From NCBI RefSeq assembly GCF_022201045.2, contig NC_068557.1, positions 20,065,501 to 20,129,500 of the forward strand: a DNA stretch of 64,000 nt, read 5' to 3'. Made by a program: the position numbers and the translations under genes. The notes beneath the pieces were generated by a model. It was not told the DNA's origin. It was given only the letters and a program-made list of their open reading frames with translations, and ran no database searches. This DNA comes from Citrus sinensis (Eukaryota > Streptophyta > Magnoliopsida > Sapindales > Rutaceae). Below, in pieces: positions 24,297-38,150 of the stretch; positions within the stretch are counted from its first letter, which is position 1; every line of letters begins with the position of its first letter.

Positions 24297-25134
24297 CCGT
24301 GAGAGATTCTAGGAACTGTGTGCAATATGTAAATGGTGTTGTATTATTGTTAGCATATTATTAAAAAATTGTGTGCAACATGTGAAATTGTACATTGTGG
24401 ATTGTTTAATACCGACAGAACTGTACATTAGATTTGATATTGTGACATCCATAAATAAAAGGATCTGTGATAAAAGTCTGGAATGGTGATAAGTTCATCC
24501 GGACGGTGATAAGTGCATTTTAATGGTTGCATACTTGACGTTATGATAGATCATGATACTATTGTTTAGATATTTGATGTCCTTGAAGATCATTCCATCA
24601 AGTGAATGGCAGTTGCTCGGTACTTTCATTAAATTACTTGAACTATGTATCTCAAGTGTTTTATATTCATATCAATTTTTCTGGCGTCCTTCCTGAAAGC
24701 ATTGCACCCTGTTCAGGCTGTGTTATATTTGGCATTCAATGATAATAGCGCTGCAGATGCTGCTCCTTCGGTAAACACAAACGCAAGAAGAAAAGAGTTG
24801 ATGCAATGGCAAATGTAAAGACAAGGAAATAGTATATGATTTTATCCCAAGAGGATGTGTGTTGTCAGTGAAAAGTTCATTTAGTTAACCAAAATGGAGA
24901 TCTCCACGAAAACAGAAACCTCATATAAAATTTGACAATGAGCCAGATAAGCTGCATTTCAAGAACATTGGAGTGAGGAAGTGTGCATCACATTGTATCC
25001 ACACGTCGAATCCCACAAAGCAAAGAGTCTGGGTATTAACTCCCACTTTACAACCAAATTTCATTCTGAGTGCACCGAGATGGGATTCACACCACTTCTT
25101 GCTTTTGGCCGATCTCACCAATGCTAACAACGAA
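24297..25134. other. Convergent 3' region between the WSS1B-like and IBR5 genes
   Basis: This holds the 3'UTR of the plus-strand gene (an AATAAAAGG signal near 24,453) and the 3'UTR of the minus-strand IBR5 gene. No further gene is seen. Confidence 0.6.
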
Positions 25135-28100
25135 TTAGGAGCTGTCCATTGGAATATCACTGCCATTTGGGTTAGGAATGTTGCCACTGAGAGAGGTTTG
25201 AGAGATGTCAGTCTGGCCAGCTCCAAATGTGAACCCCTGTGTAGGAACATTTGAAGGACGACCGGCAAAAATGGAGGTTGCTCCAAAATTAGTGTTGAAA
25301 GCAGGGGCAGGGGCAGGGGCAGGGACAGGTACAGGAACAGGATCATTATTACCCTTTGGGAAGCCGAAGCTAAAGGATGGCATGCCTGCAGACAGAGCAG
25401 GCAAGGGAGTAGGATTGCTACCATCAACTGACCCAAAGATCTTCTGTTCATACTCCTGCAACTGTTGGTGGACATCTGCAATTCTCAACAGGCATCAAGT
25501 CAGGGTGGTAGAGAGTTTCATGCATACATGCACAAATACAATGATCATTTCAAAAGAGAGAATTTCTTTAAAGCACTTTTGATAGCTGAGTTTCTGATAC
25601 CCAATCATATAAAAATCAAAATGTTAAGATGGCAACTATAGAAACAATAAGAAGTTAAGAACTTTCAACAAACAGGATTCAAATGTTAATGAAAATGAGA
25701 TCTTCTTTAAGGGCCAGTACCCATGAGATAACCGGTTACCATATGCACTTCACATTCTTCTCATAACTTTGTGCTTTTCTTAAACAATGCCTACAGGGTG
25801 AACAGACTGGCCTAACAGACACAATCTACCACATTCTAAAATAATTCAATTGAACTCATTATCTTCCATTGACTAAATTTTCAATGCGCAAAATGCTTCT
25901 TCTGTAAATATGTAAGCAGATTATCATTCAGAAATATTACTACCTTCTGTTAAGTTAACAGATGGTCTCCGCTCTTTCACCCACTGATGACTCTGTGCAA
26001 GTCTCCATCCTTTACACTTCATCAAGTATGCTATTACAATAGCAGCCGACCTGTCAAAAAGAAGATGATCAAAATTTAATGCTTACTAATGGCCTAGCTG
26101 TCCAACAGAATCCTCACTGTAAACCACAGGGGAAGGTGGCAGAATCATGATCCAGAAGGGTCCCCGAAACAAGCGATATGTGATACCTAAGCCTACCATT
26201 GTAGTGCCAAAGTCTGTGTTTGTGTGTGAGTGGTAGTATGTTTGCTTTTGTAATTGCCTTTGTCCGAAAAAGTAAAGTTATTTAAGATGATAGGCAACCT
26301 GTTTTTTCCAAACATGCAGTGCACGAGAACACAAGCTTTGTCCCTCTCACATTGTTCTGCCAGGAAGTAAATTCAAAAGATAAAATAAAGTAAGTTAATT
26401 GCACTCCCTGCATAGTGAGAAATTAACTGCAAGACATGTGAACACCAACACCGAATTAAATTGATATATTAGCAACTGCAAAGCAGTTGATAAACTACAG
26501 CAACAAAACCTTTCATCAATTATATTTGAAATACTTTGTGACAAGTTTTCCTACTCTCCTTAATTATATTACATAGCAAGCACAAGCAGCAAGGGTTTTT
26601 CCACCCTCGACATTTTGACCTTCATCCAGCCATAATTACAGATATTATAAATGGTGACTGATCAGCAATGCATAAACTGAAAAATCTTTCTTTAATGTCG
26701 TGTCGTGATAAGCATGAGCAAAGTTCCCACCTAAAGTCTAACTTGCCAGCAAAAGTAACACATTTTACCATTTGAATATATATATTTTTGTTTTGGATAA
26801 GAGTTTACCATTTGAATATAGAAGCAGTATTTTAAAAAATTTGAATTTCATGGCCTCTACATAGAAAACTGAATCGCAGAGAGTAAATCAAAGGCTTGTT
26901 ACAAGTTTTAGTGACTACAAAGCATAATTTTGAAGCCAACTAAACTCAATCTGTTCAAACCAACAACTCCCTCAGATGCTAATGAATGTAGAAGAATTTT
27001 CACCTGAAACCAAAGCATAGGAATATTGGGTTCAAAAACTTAAAAGTCCTAATTGTAAACCAAGAAAATTATGCAAGGTGTGTATAGAATCATCTAAGAG
27101 GATATAGCTTTTAGTCTTGAGGATGCCTTAGAAGGGACTGAGCAAACTTTACATAGAGCAAATACTGTATTGCTCTATGCAAGAGCCAAGGAGAATGTTT
27201 CTCTTTTCAATTTCCTATGCAAAATCAAGCCTAAGTACAACTGACAAGAGTCAAATAAATAAAAATTTAAACATACCAGAATTAAAAACAATTTCAATGA
27301 CCGGCATTTATACACACAAGTACTAAACCAAAAACATTCACTAGATCAGCAAATCACAAGCATCGATAAGAAACACACCTAAAAACTGAATTGCATCATC
27401 GAATTGTAAAATTTTGTCATCTTCAAGGCAGTGATAGGTAAATGAGTTCTTGTAGAGATTTTGACAAGAAGGTACCGTCTGCATACAGACGAAATAGGTG
27501 GTATAAGTAACAGACAAAAGTACTATTTAAATAACTGAAACTCTGAAAGCCATTTATATGCATTCTTGGACTAACACAAACAGCACTTGCAAGAGGCAGT
27601 TATTCTCCCAGCAGAAGCACAGATAACAAATGATGCCTTTAACAACATACAAAACACGATATGGAAAGTCACAAATATTGAGTTACACACCCAACGGAAC
27701 AAACAAAAGAAATGGAATTTGGCACAATAAAAAAATTGCAATCATTATATCATTAAACCATAAAAACTAAAGTTTGTGACGGTAATGAGAATAGCATCTA
27801 CGGATCCTGTGACAAAAAAAAAATAAATAAATAATCAGCGACTGTGAAACACCAATATGCAAGGGGAGCACCAACGTTCATTTCATCAATCGATTCGCTG
27901 CAGGCTACGCCCACACATCTATGTTCGTCCCTAAGCAGTGAACCTTTTATCCTAAACCAGCTAAATTAGATTCACATGTGTATCAATCAATTCCTATTGA
28001 ATTTTTTTTTCTCCTCAGTGTTGAGCCCTAACAGAAAAATCAAAGGACATAAATAAATCCTATACAAAGTAAAAAAAAAAAAAAACCGAATTTCAATTAA

Positions 28101-28346
28101 ACTGACATTAAGAACACGCGAGATCCCTTGAGTCTTCAGAAGCCCTGAGCGAGACGCGTTGTCGTAGCTGCCCAAATAGAGGAAATCGGGCAGGATCTCA
28201 GACGGAAACGCGCTGACTTGGAGCGTCGTCGTCTTCTCTGCCGACGACGCAGAGCGGTGGCCGCAAATCCCGCAAACTTCTCCTTCCTCGTACTTGTGGT
28301 AGTGCCCGCACACAGAGCAGGGGTTCTCTCTCTCCCTCTTCCTCAT
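25135..28346 (-). CDS. IBR5: Dual-specificity phosphatase IBR5
   Basis: Minus-strand exons: 28346-28107, 27478-27379, 26356-26299, 26050-25944, 25475-25135, giving 281 residues. The N-terminus MRKRERENPCSVCGHYHKY matches Arabidopsis IBR5 almost exactly and carries a zinc-ribbon-like set C10, C13, C25, C28. The dual-specificity phosphatase domain follows (about 45-195), with DFLYLGSYDNASRS and the P-loop HCMFGKNRS: catalytic C127 and R133. The C-terminal tail is Gly/Phe/Pro-rich and ends IPMDSS, like the Arabidopsis protein (257 residues). IBR5 acts in auxin and ABA responses and dephosphorylates the MAP kinase MPK12 (established for Arabidopsis). The ATG at 28346 was chosen because the family starts there and the three codons in front begin with TTG. 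The tail here carries a run of alternating Pro-Val and Pro-Ala pairs from a short GC-rich repeat near 25,300-25,345. Confidence 0.96.
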
Positions 28347-29681
28347 AACAAACAACCAAATCTTTATTATTTATTTCTCTAAATTTTAATTACTATAATT
28401 TCCTTATTATTAATACGGTAAATTAGAACCGAAAATGTTTGATAAAAAGAAAGTTGATTGATGTTTGATGAGACTGTTGCGGTGGTTTGATTGATTGATT
28501 TATGATTATGCAATTGCTATTGTCACTGTTATTGACGTTGTGAAATTTAATTTATTATTATTATTATGGATTAGCTGTTGTGTATATGTGTCAACGTTTT
28601 GAAGGGGATGCTTGATTTGAGAGATTCTCGACGGCCATGTGCGTGTGTGTACATACACACATATTAATGCATCTATTAAAATTGTTTTTAGGCAGGTTAT
28701 GACTTGTGATTTTATTTTTGTTTTGCTTTGGTTTCTTCTTTATGATCGGATTGCGTAGGCTCTTTATTTCTTAGATTTGTACTGGGGTTGTCGACCAATC
28801 GTTGCCCGCCACGTTGACACAGGTGACCTCTTAATTTCCCAAACAGCATCTTTACCATATTAAGTATTTTGATCCTTTTTTAAAAAAAGCCAAAAAAAAA
28901 TATGCAATTGATTTTCTTTTTAATTGCACCATTCTAATTATTATATCATCTTGTATATATGATTAATGTTGTATGAATGTTCACGTCTGTTTATAAAAGT
29001 TTACTGAGTTAAACAGGTCAATAATATATACGAAGTCACGAAGAAATCGATATTAGACAATTAATTAATAAATTATTAAAAATGGTTTAATTTTCGATTG
29101 AATGTGTCTAAACTCTTAAGGACAATTGTTCGGAATTGTCACAAGAGAGGTTGTCTTATCGGCGACGTGTTTTTGAATTTTCAAATAGATTTTGATGTGG
29201 CTATTGTTAGTTTTATTTGTAAATATATTGGTAATTGTGCGAAAATTTAATGTTGTGAAATTATTTTATGTTTAACTAATGAAGTTTTATTTAAAAACTC
29301 TATGATCATGGTAGGTTAATCTGTTAATCCACCGAATATTTGATATCATGATGTTTTAAATAAGTTAGGACAAATAAATTTACCATACAATAATTTCTTT
29401 TGGTTTAATAAACAAAAATAAAATTCTACACCGTTAATAAAAGAAAAAAAAATCATTCTCAAAAATATATCCGAAGACTACTTTACCCCTGAATGTACCA
29501 GCAATAGTGGCAGGCAGCAGCCAACTGCAATTTCCCAAGATAGAAAAAAAATCACTCTCAGTCCCCGACTCAAGCGTGAAGTACCGCCACTTTTGTACTA
29601 AAACACTCGAACGCATAATCCAAAACTCAAGAAACCAAGTGGAAACATCGTACGAAGTTCCAAACATTCAGACAGTTAACG
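28347..29681. promoter_or_regulatory. Divergent promoter region between IBR5 and mtKAS
   Basis: The two genes are transcribed away from each other from this 1.3-kb AT-rich stretch, which must hold both promoters and leaders. I see no clear TATA box that I would assign to either gene. A plus-strand open stretch (29507-29728) overlaps the mtKAS start in another frame and does not look coding. Confidence 0.5.
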
Positions 29682-32600
29682 ATGTCAAACTCATCTTGGC
29701 GCCGGCTCTTTTTCACTCGTCGCTTTGATCTCTCTCGTTACTTTTCCTCTTCTTCACGCGCTGAAGTTTTCGACCCGCCTCCACTTTCGCCTCTTCGCCG
29801 AGTCGTCGTCACCGGTAACACTAACGAATATTGAAACTAATAGGGTCTGTCTTGTGTATTAGCCTGAGTTTAGGGGGGTTTTAATGAAATTAACCTACTG
29901 CTCTGTGTGTGTGTTGAATTTTCATTTTCTCAGGCATAGGAATGGTGACGCCGCTGGGCTGCGGAGCGGAGACCACTTGGAGGCGTTTGATAGTGGGTGA
30001 ATGTGGGATACGGGAAATTACACCCGAGGACCTTAAGATGGGTAACTTTGATAGAGAAACTCAGTTGCATGCATTTGGTCAGTTGACTTCTAAAGTTGCT
30101 GCTGTTGTGCCTTGTGGGATCAGTTCTGGTGAATTCAATGAGGACTCGTGGCTTAATTCTAAAGTAACCTCCTTTCTGCAATGCTTGTCTTATTTCAGTT
30201 GGATAGCATACAGTGATTGCTTCTTTTATATGTGTTTCTGATTAAACCGGTGAATGATATTTGATGGAATTGGAATATTTGGTATTTGTTTGTGTCAAGG
30301 TCTTAAGTAAGGGGTTAGTTAAGTGGTTATTGTGTGGGGCTCCAGTATCAGGCTGGAGTTTGTTGAGTGGATTCAAGGAATTTACAAGCTGTTTTGAAAA
30401 AATAAATGTTAACAGAGTTTAGATGAATTTTGATTTGAATGTTTTGAATTAGATTGAGAGAAACCTAGTTGAGATTGTTTTGGGGTACCTTATTAGGAGC
30501 TAAATAGTTCGTGTAATGGTTTGATGGCAAAATGTTGATAGAAGAGAGCTATTAATTGATTACAATCAGTGGGTGGAGCAGCATGGCTGGGATTTTTGGC
30601 TATCGTGAGTGCTAGAAGCATTAGTCTCTGCTACAAGCTTTTGTTTTACTGGTTCGTCATATATGATGGAGTTTCAGCTGCTTTTCTGTACTCCTTTTGA
30701 GTACTTTTACATCATATAGTTACTTTTTACCTTTAGGATCACAGGTCGATAGCAAGATTTATAGCCTATGCGCTATGTGCAGCTGACGAGGCTCTTCATG
30801 ATGCAAAATGGCTACCCAGTGATCAGGGACAGAAGGAAAGAACGGTAATTATTTCTTATATTCAGATAATATGTGGATTTATATTCCATTTTAAGTGGTG
30901 GATATTGTCTCAACCTTAAGAACATAGGGAGTATCTATTGGCGGGGGCATAGGAAGCATCAGTGATACAGTGGATGCAGCGCAAATGATCTGTGAAAAGG
31001 TTGGTTTAATACTTCCTATTTCTACTTATAGAACCATGTTTCATTGCTATCGGACATTGCAACTTCTTGACTGATCAATCAGTTTTTCCTCTTGTATCAA
31101 GTATGGGATGTATAAAGCCATATGATTCTGGAATAATGAATTTAAATTACTGGTAACTCTGCTTTTTCAGCGACTTCGTCGGCTTAGTCCATTTTTCATT
31201 CCAAGGATATTAATCAATATGGCATCTGGTCATGTGAGCATGAAATATGGATTCCAGGTGCGTTCATAACTTCTGTAATTGAAAACTAATATAATGAGCT
31301 TTTGAGGATATAAGCGCAGTCATGGAATTGTACCTTTGTGTTACTAACTTATGCATTGATCAGGACTCGATAAATTGTGCTTTATCTCTCTATTGGTTGC
31401 GTTAAGGTCTCACTGTTCATTGATCAATTGTTTTGGAGAAATCAGCTTTTCGAGCTAGGGCTAAAATTTGGTAGCTAGGAAAATATGAACTTGTAAATTA
31501 TATAGTTGGTGATTGCACATCATGTTGGTCCATGTTTCTGGTTAGGCTATTTAAAAGTGAGACCTTATAGTTACAAGATTTAAAAAAATAAGAAAAAGAA
31601 GGAACTGTATTAGCCAGAATTCTGTTCAAATAGTGATTTAGCAGTTAATGCCCTCAAGAAGCCAATTGAACTTCTCTTTGTTTCATTTTTTTTGCAAAGC
31701 TTTATCTCACTTTTGAATATAGGGACCAAACCATGCTGCTGTAACTGCCTGTGCTACCGGCGCACATTCTATCGGTGATGCTGCAAGGATGATTCAGTTT
31801 GGAGATTCAGATGTCATGGTGGCTGGGGGCACTGAGTCCAGTATTGATGCTTTATCTATGGCAGGATTTTGCAAGTAAGCATCAGACTGAATTATGTGCC
31901 TTTATCTCCATGGAAGCTATTGACTCAACTTTCCTTGCTGCAGTGTCTCCTTTTTCTTAACAACAGAAATGGTTCATGAAGGTGGAGAACAGAAACACAT
32001 AGGGGCAGTATTTGAAGTGTTACTAGATGAATTGAAAAAACTAACTTGGCTTTAACTCTCTATGATGGTTAAAAGAATTCTCTAAATAGAACTAAGGAAT
32101 CTAGTGCTGCTTCTTGGATTTTTCCCTTTTGGGTACACACAGCTTGCAAATGATTTGTGGCTGGATACTCGTTAATTAGGCTTCACAAGTTTCATTTTTA
32201 GTGAGGTCTGCTCGATGGAATTTATAGTTCTTTTCTATGTATGTCATCTTAACTAAGTTATTCAGTAGCGTATAATTATTTACGGAATTTCAGGTCAAGA
32301 GCTTTGACTACAAAGTACAATGGCACCCCACAAGAAGCTTCACGACCTTTTGATTGTGGCCGGGATGGGTTTGTGTAAGTAATTGCAGATAGTATGTTAA
32401 TATTTCATATAATAGTTTGTTGCTGATTTGCTTTATGCTTTCTTCTGTCGAACTTATACTTCGAGCTCAGAATAGGTGAAGGTTCTGGTGTCTTGGTATT
32501 AGAGGTGAGTAGAGACATGCCTTGGAGAACATTTCACTCTTTTTTATCCCTCATTCTCCATAGGCTAATCTTCATTGTTTTTGGTTTTGTTTTCTTTTAT

Positions 32601-34383
32601 TTCCTCCTTGCAAGGAACTTGAGCATGCTAAAAAACGAGGAGCAAAAATATATGCTGAGGTTCGTGGCTATGGGATGTCAGGTCATATTTCAGAACTATT
32701 TTTTAAATAGCCAAAATTTGCATCTATGGTCCTGCTTTTGTGGTGAAGCATTGATTTCTGAAGGCAATGATGTTGTGTAGGCGATGCACATCACATAACC
32801 CAACCACATATTGATGGAAAAGGTGCCATTTTGGCCATGACACGTGCCTTAAAACAGGTAGTACACAATGTTGATGGCTTTTAACAGTTGTCCATCCAAT
32901 AGTAGTTGTTAGCAGCTGAACTAAATTACATGTGAAGACTTCAGCATTGGATGTAGTTGTATTAGCACTTTGATCAATTATAGCCAAGGTTTGGCGGTCA
33001 GCATTTATCTTGGGTAGTTTAGACAACAATTCAATGATTTTTGACTTCGTAGTGATGCCTCACCCGGACTCTACAAGAGCTAATAATTAAGAGCATCAAG
33101 ATTATGCGTGTTCTTACTTCTATATGATTACTGTAGGCTTACTGAAATTAAGTTGGAGTACCTATGATCATAAGAACCCTGTTGCTTCATTTACTGGGCG
33201 TTAAGCAACAGTTTGTTGCTGTCCAGTCTTGGCACATGTAGCTCATTGATGGTAGAAGTTGGTTTCCTTTCTATTTTATGATCCTATAGGTGTGTCCTAA
33301 ACAAATTTCTTCTATTGTTATTAACTTTTTAAGTCAATGTGTTTATTAGTTAACTTGTGCGTTATCTTTATATGATTTCATTTCACTTGTTGCAGTCTGG
33401 ACTTCAATCTCATCAAGTGGATTACGTGAATGCCCATGCTACATCTACACCTCTGGGTATGTATTTGGTCCTACAAATTGCTGTTGACCCAGTAACTTCG
33501 GAATGTTGTATTTTCTGTAGTTTCTGTTTATGTGCTATTTGCTGGAACCTTAATTCAGGTGATACTGTGGAAGCCACTGCTATCAGAACTGTATTCTCTG
33601 ACCATGCAACATCAGGTTCTTTGGCCTTTTCCTCCACAAAGGTATATATTTAATTCTAGATCTTATTGGTTTTTTGAGACAGGAGGATATTGGAAATGGT
33701 TTTCTTGGCCCAGTTCATACATGTTGCACTCAACCACCCCTTTGTATTGTGATTATTATTTTCACAATTACGTTTTCATTTTAGGGTGCCATTGGTCATC
33801 TCCTTGGAGCAGCTGGAGCCGTTGAAGCAATATTTGCAGTTTTAACAATTCACCATGTAAGTAATGTTATCCTGATATGCTTTTTCAGATAATTGAATGT
33901 AAGCATACATACGGTAATGATTGAGTAATTGAGCATGAACTCAAAACCAAGATATGTGTGTGTACTTGTTAATGAATTTGAACCAATAAATTGACTGTTT
34001 TATAAGTTCCACATCCCCCCTTATTACAAATGACACTTACCTTAGTGGCTCTCTGACTGAGATTTTGAGTTGTTGCTTCTTTTTGTTGTTTTAAACATGT
34101 ACACAACTTGAAAGATCTACTTTTATTGGTGGTTCATATTACCAACATGTTCTAGACATTTCAACATTTGAAAAATTTTCTCTGATTACTAAATAGATGC
34201 TGTGGTTTCTTTTCCCAGGGAGTTGCACCGTTAACACTCAATCTTGCTAAACCAGATCCTATATTCAATGACAATTTCATGCCTTTAACTGCTTCGAAGG
34301 ATATGCCAATATCAGCAGCTTTGTCAAACTCTTTTGGCTTTGGAGGAACAAATGCTTCCCTTCTCTTCACCAAATGTCAATGA
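29682..34383 (+). CDS. mtKAS: Mitochondrial 3-oxoacyl-ACP synthase (beta-ketoacyl synthase)
   Basis: Fourteen exons: 29682-29814, 29934-30163, 30737-30844, 30928-30999, 31171-31257, 31723-31874, 32294-32374, 32471-32504, 32615-32681, 32781-32857, 33396-33456, 33559-33641, 33785-33856, 34219-34383; 473 residues. The N-terminus ([20 protein letters not shown]) is Arg/Ser-rich and nearly free of acidic residues, as in mitochondrial presequences. The thiolase-fold condensing domain begins at [13 protein letters not shown]. The Cys-His-His triad of FabF/KAS II enzymes is present: C220 in [11 protein letters not shown]361 in [12 protein letters not shown]400 in [12 protein letters not shown]. The enzyme condenses malonyl-ACP with acyl-ACP; the mitochondrial form supplies octanoyl-ACP for lipoic acid and longer chains. 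The closest recalled homologue is At2g04540. Nothing suggests inactivation. Confidence 0.95.
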
Positions 34384-35064
34384 CATTCACGGAGTAAAGA
34401 ATGAATTGTAGCTATGGCACTAATGAGCTGTTCTGAGCATCATAATGGAAGAATTTTGTATTTTTTTTCTTTTTCCAAAATTTATCATTTTTACAAATTT
34501 CGATGTAAATTTTTTTGTAGAAATTTTGAAATTATTATTGGTTGAACTTGGTTGCAGGAGATGGCCTGCTGTGGCTGCCAAGCAAAATGTTGTAATCGTT
34601 AGTTCATTGTTTTTATAGAGATCAGGAAACTTTGTACTATCAGTTTTCCCATATAGATATAATACTCAAGCTGTACAGGGGGAGGGGCTTTTGCAGTGAA
34701 GAGAAGTATTCATTATGTATATCAATGTCGACGACTGATAAATGCCTGATTTTACTTATTTCAACTGATTGTCACATTTGTTTTAATTATCTATAACAAT
34801 CATCATTTTAGAATTTCGACATAATTTGCCATGTTTGTATGATCGTTTGACAATGGTAGGGAAGCCATTCACATTCAATTTTACACCGCTCGTTTGATTT
34901 GAATGCCTCTATCATATTAACAACATGATGCATTACAGAAGATTTCCTATTAAGATCACAAGCTCTCTACAAAACTGATAAAATTACAAAAAGAAAAAGT
35001 AAAAATAATAACTGATTACAGATCCCCACCCCTGTTAAACAAAAGTGAATCCTATATAAATGAC
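34384..35064. other. Convergent 3' region between mtKAS and tRNase Z
   Basis: The 3'UTRs of two converging genes meet here. No other feature is recognised. Confidence 0.6.
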
Positions 35065-37596
35065 TTAAGAGGTGTACACCGACTTGAAGCCTTCAGTTAG
35101 AGGAACCACTTTTGCTGACACCTTTGACTGCAACTTCAAGACGGCTTGGCGAATATCCTGCAATTGTTACGAGAGAATCAGTTAACAACATCCATAAAAT
35201 GAAGAAATGAGGTTCATCCCTGCTACAGATGGTTCTTACTAAAAAAATACTGCTGCTCAAACAGTGAGCAATGAACACTTTCGAGGGTTGCACTGCACAA
35301 GATGCTTAAATCAATGGAATATTTCAGCGGATAATGAATTAAAACCATCTTATTAATCTGTATCCTAAGGTTTGGAAAGAATTTAACAATAAACAGCAGG
35401 GCTCAGCAGATGGTAAACGATCAAATTAGAGTGACTGGAAGGGAGTGTCAAACTGGCGTGGCCTACATGTTTAAAGTGCCTTTCCTGTGAGAGGCACCAT
35501 TCATATTGAGGAACCATTTATGACCTCAGATAGAAGCTTGGATATTCACATTCTCATATAAGATGATATAAGAACATCATAAAAGATTTTAAATTTAATC
35601 AAGTAGTCACCTCAATATGATAGCGGGAGGAAAAATGGGTCAACAACACTGCTTTATTCCGAATCCACTTAGCATTTTCAATGATCTGCAGTTTTAATAC
35701 ATTCACATTCCATATGAATTAGCTAGCATCAACTGAAGTCATTGATCTTATTTAGTGTGTGACAAAATCAACAGTTCACATACCTCAGACAAATGAGTAT
35801 GACCATGTTGTTGAGCATGTTCAATGCTCATCTCATCATCTAAGAAAGTTGCCTGGTATGAGAGCTTCACTGTCAGAGGTCAAGATTCAACAGATTGTAA
35901 CCATAATGATATGATGACAAGAATGTTGGCTTCTTGGGTTTTTTTTTTTAAAAAAAAATTTTTCAAAAGAAGATTATTGCTAGAAGTCTGCATGCATAAT
36001 CGGACCATTTCCAACACAGAATTATAATGAGCAACTCGTCAACATAGGAGCTCCCACACATGTTACCTCGGTAATAAGAATCTTTGCCCTCAATGCATCA
36101 GCATTACGTGGATTAAGCATAAACTCTGAAGTTGTATCTCCTGTAAATGCCACCTCTGGAGACAAAATGATGTCTGTAATCTATAATGAAAAGTTCAAAG
36201 AGAAATGAATTCTAAGTAACAGAGATTTAAAGAAAATTCATTTTGTTTAAGTTACAAACCTCAACGCCAGACTTTTTCAATTTCTCAATTTGCTTCCCTT
36301 TCAAATGAATATACTGCTTCTTCAGTTTTTTCCTGAGTAAGTAAATCACATAACCCTGGGATGCACATAACTTAGTGTTTTAGACAGTAAGCAAATCCCA
36401 ATTTCAAAAGAGTTTATACTACAAGTATGACAGATTAACATATTAAACAAAATGAAAGGTCAAAAAGAGGCCCAATAAACTAACAATAATTTGATGAACC
36501 CACCTGACTTGGTATGACATGGTGAGTTTTAAATGGACGGACAACAATGTCATTCCGCATCTCGTAAGTTTCCCCTGAAGCCAATATCATAAAGTCATCT
36601 TCGATAAAAAGGAAGTCATCAGCCAAATGCAAAACTTAGACAGCCAAAGCAACATACCCACATCTAATGCAACCAAATCGAGGTTTAGTTCCACATTGCC
36701 CAAGGACCGGTGAATTTCAAACAGCTTCTCCACATCTTCTTTAATGGAAGGAGGAACAAATATCGTAGGTGGCTTTAAGTTGTACAGCCCACGACTTGCT
36801 ACATACATTGGCAGCCCACCCTAAGCCAGTAAACGCAGCATAAGCTCATATAATATAGGCAACAACAGACAAATCGCAAGCAAGGAGCTCCAAGCACAAT
36901 CAAAACAACTAACTAGGTTCATCACATGCTTATACGATCAATATAAGGGCATGCTTTAAGCTTATAACTGTTTTTTGCTTAATTTTGAAACCATGGGAAT
37001 TAGAGTGTCACTTTTACTTTGAAGTTAATTTTTATTAACAATCTACCAGCTTATACTGTATTAGTGATTCTAATTCCGCGCCAGCTCACAACATCCCCAT
37101 CCTAATCGTATCCTTAAATATGCACTTAACTTACATGAACTCACTCATAATGACGTTAAAATTACAAACTTCCACAGTCATTAACTGAAAAAAAAAAATA
37201 GCTACTTACAATATGGTCAAGATGGCCATGAGTGATAAAAACAAAATTCTGCTGGATTGCTCTAGTGGGGCACCTCCCAATATCGAAGGCACACTTCAAT
37301 TCAGGTATAATAACACATGTTTCGTGGCCGCCTATCGAAACGCCTTCGATAGTGTAACCTTCCAAATCGATGCCTTTGCGGACGACGGCGGCACGAGCCT
37401 TGCGGTATTCTTCTTCTTCGTCGATAGCGCGGCTGATGGAGGATAAGAACCCGGCGGATTTGAGGGCGTTTAGGGGACCGACGTGGGATTGGAGCGAGAG
37501 GTGGTGGGGAGATTGTGGGGTTTTTGGGATTGAGGAGGGATGAAATGGGAAAATTGTTGGGAGTTTGGAGGGCGAAGTGGGCAGTGAAAGTTGCAT
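35065..37596 (-). CDS. TRZ2: tRNase Z, short form, plastid-targeted (TRZ2/CPZ type)
   Basis: Minus-strand exons: 37596-37210, 36820-36658, 36574-36504, 36355-36260, 36180-36067, 35852-35784, 35685-35611, 35157-35065; 355 residues, against about 354 for the recalled Arabidopsis TRZ2 (At2g04530). The N-terminal 40 or so residues are Ser/Pro/Leu-rich without acidic residues, like a plastid transit peptide. The metallo-beta-lactamase core has the HxHxDH zinc motif in THGHLDHI (H123, H125, D127, H128) at the end of exon 1, further ligands in PFKTHHVIPS, the Asp of FTGDTTSEF, and the His of LTHFSSRYH. tRNase Z cuts the 3' trailer from tRNA precursors before CCA addition; this form acts in chloroplasts. 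The gene converges with mtKAS and has the same orientation as the BPI/LBP gene. Confidence 0.95.
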
Positions 37597-38150
37597 TATG
37601 AGAGAGGTTTTTCAGAGGTTTTGCCTGAAAGAGTGATCCGGTTTCAAATTTTCAGCCTTTCGGAGACGGGCGCAGATACCCAATTTGTGGGAAGACGAAT
37701 TTGAAACGGTGCGTTTTCTTAAAAATTTAAGCTAATTGCTTAAACGCCGCGTTTCACTTGGCTCCTCGTCTCAATTGCAGAAAATTCTTACACTGACGTT
37801 GGATCACTCTGTGTAGATAATTTTATAATGTTTTTCTACCAGTGCATACAAACTTCAGATTTTGAAATTTCATTATGAAATAATTAATGACAACATGGAA
37901 TTTGATTTTTCTTTAAAAAAAAATTGAATTTCTTAGCAGTGAAAATGTTAAAAAACCATGTATCAAAATAAATAAATAAATAAATATTTGAAGTTTTTTT
38001 TATCAAACTTGTACACTGAAAAGCTGGTGAAGAAGAACTGTAGCTGAAGCCTAAATATCAACAACTCTGTACAAAGGCGTTAGAATCTGGAAAACTGAAA
38101 CTTTGTTTGCTTTCCCTGCAAGCATTTCCAGGACTCCTTGAAACCTTAAT
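37597..38150. other. Spacer between tRNase Z promoter and BPI/LBP gene 3' end
   Basis: This must hold the promoter and leader of the minus-strand tRNase Z gene and the 3'UTR of the upstream-lying minus-strand gene. A short AAATAAATAAATA run lies near 37,967-37,985. No other gene is seen. Confidence 0.55.

Noticed and set aside
29507-29728. Plus-strand open frame of 73 codons overlapping the mtKAS start
   Set aside because: It is in another frame, extends beyond the mtKAS ATG and has no protein-like features; most likely leader sequence.
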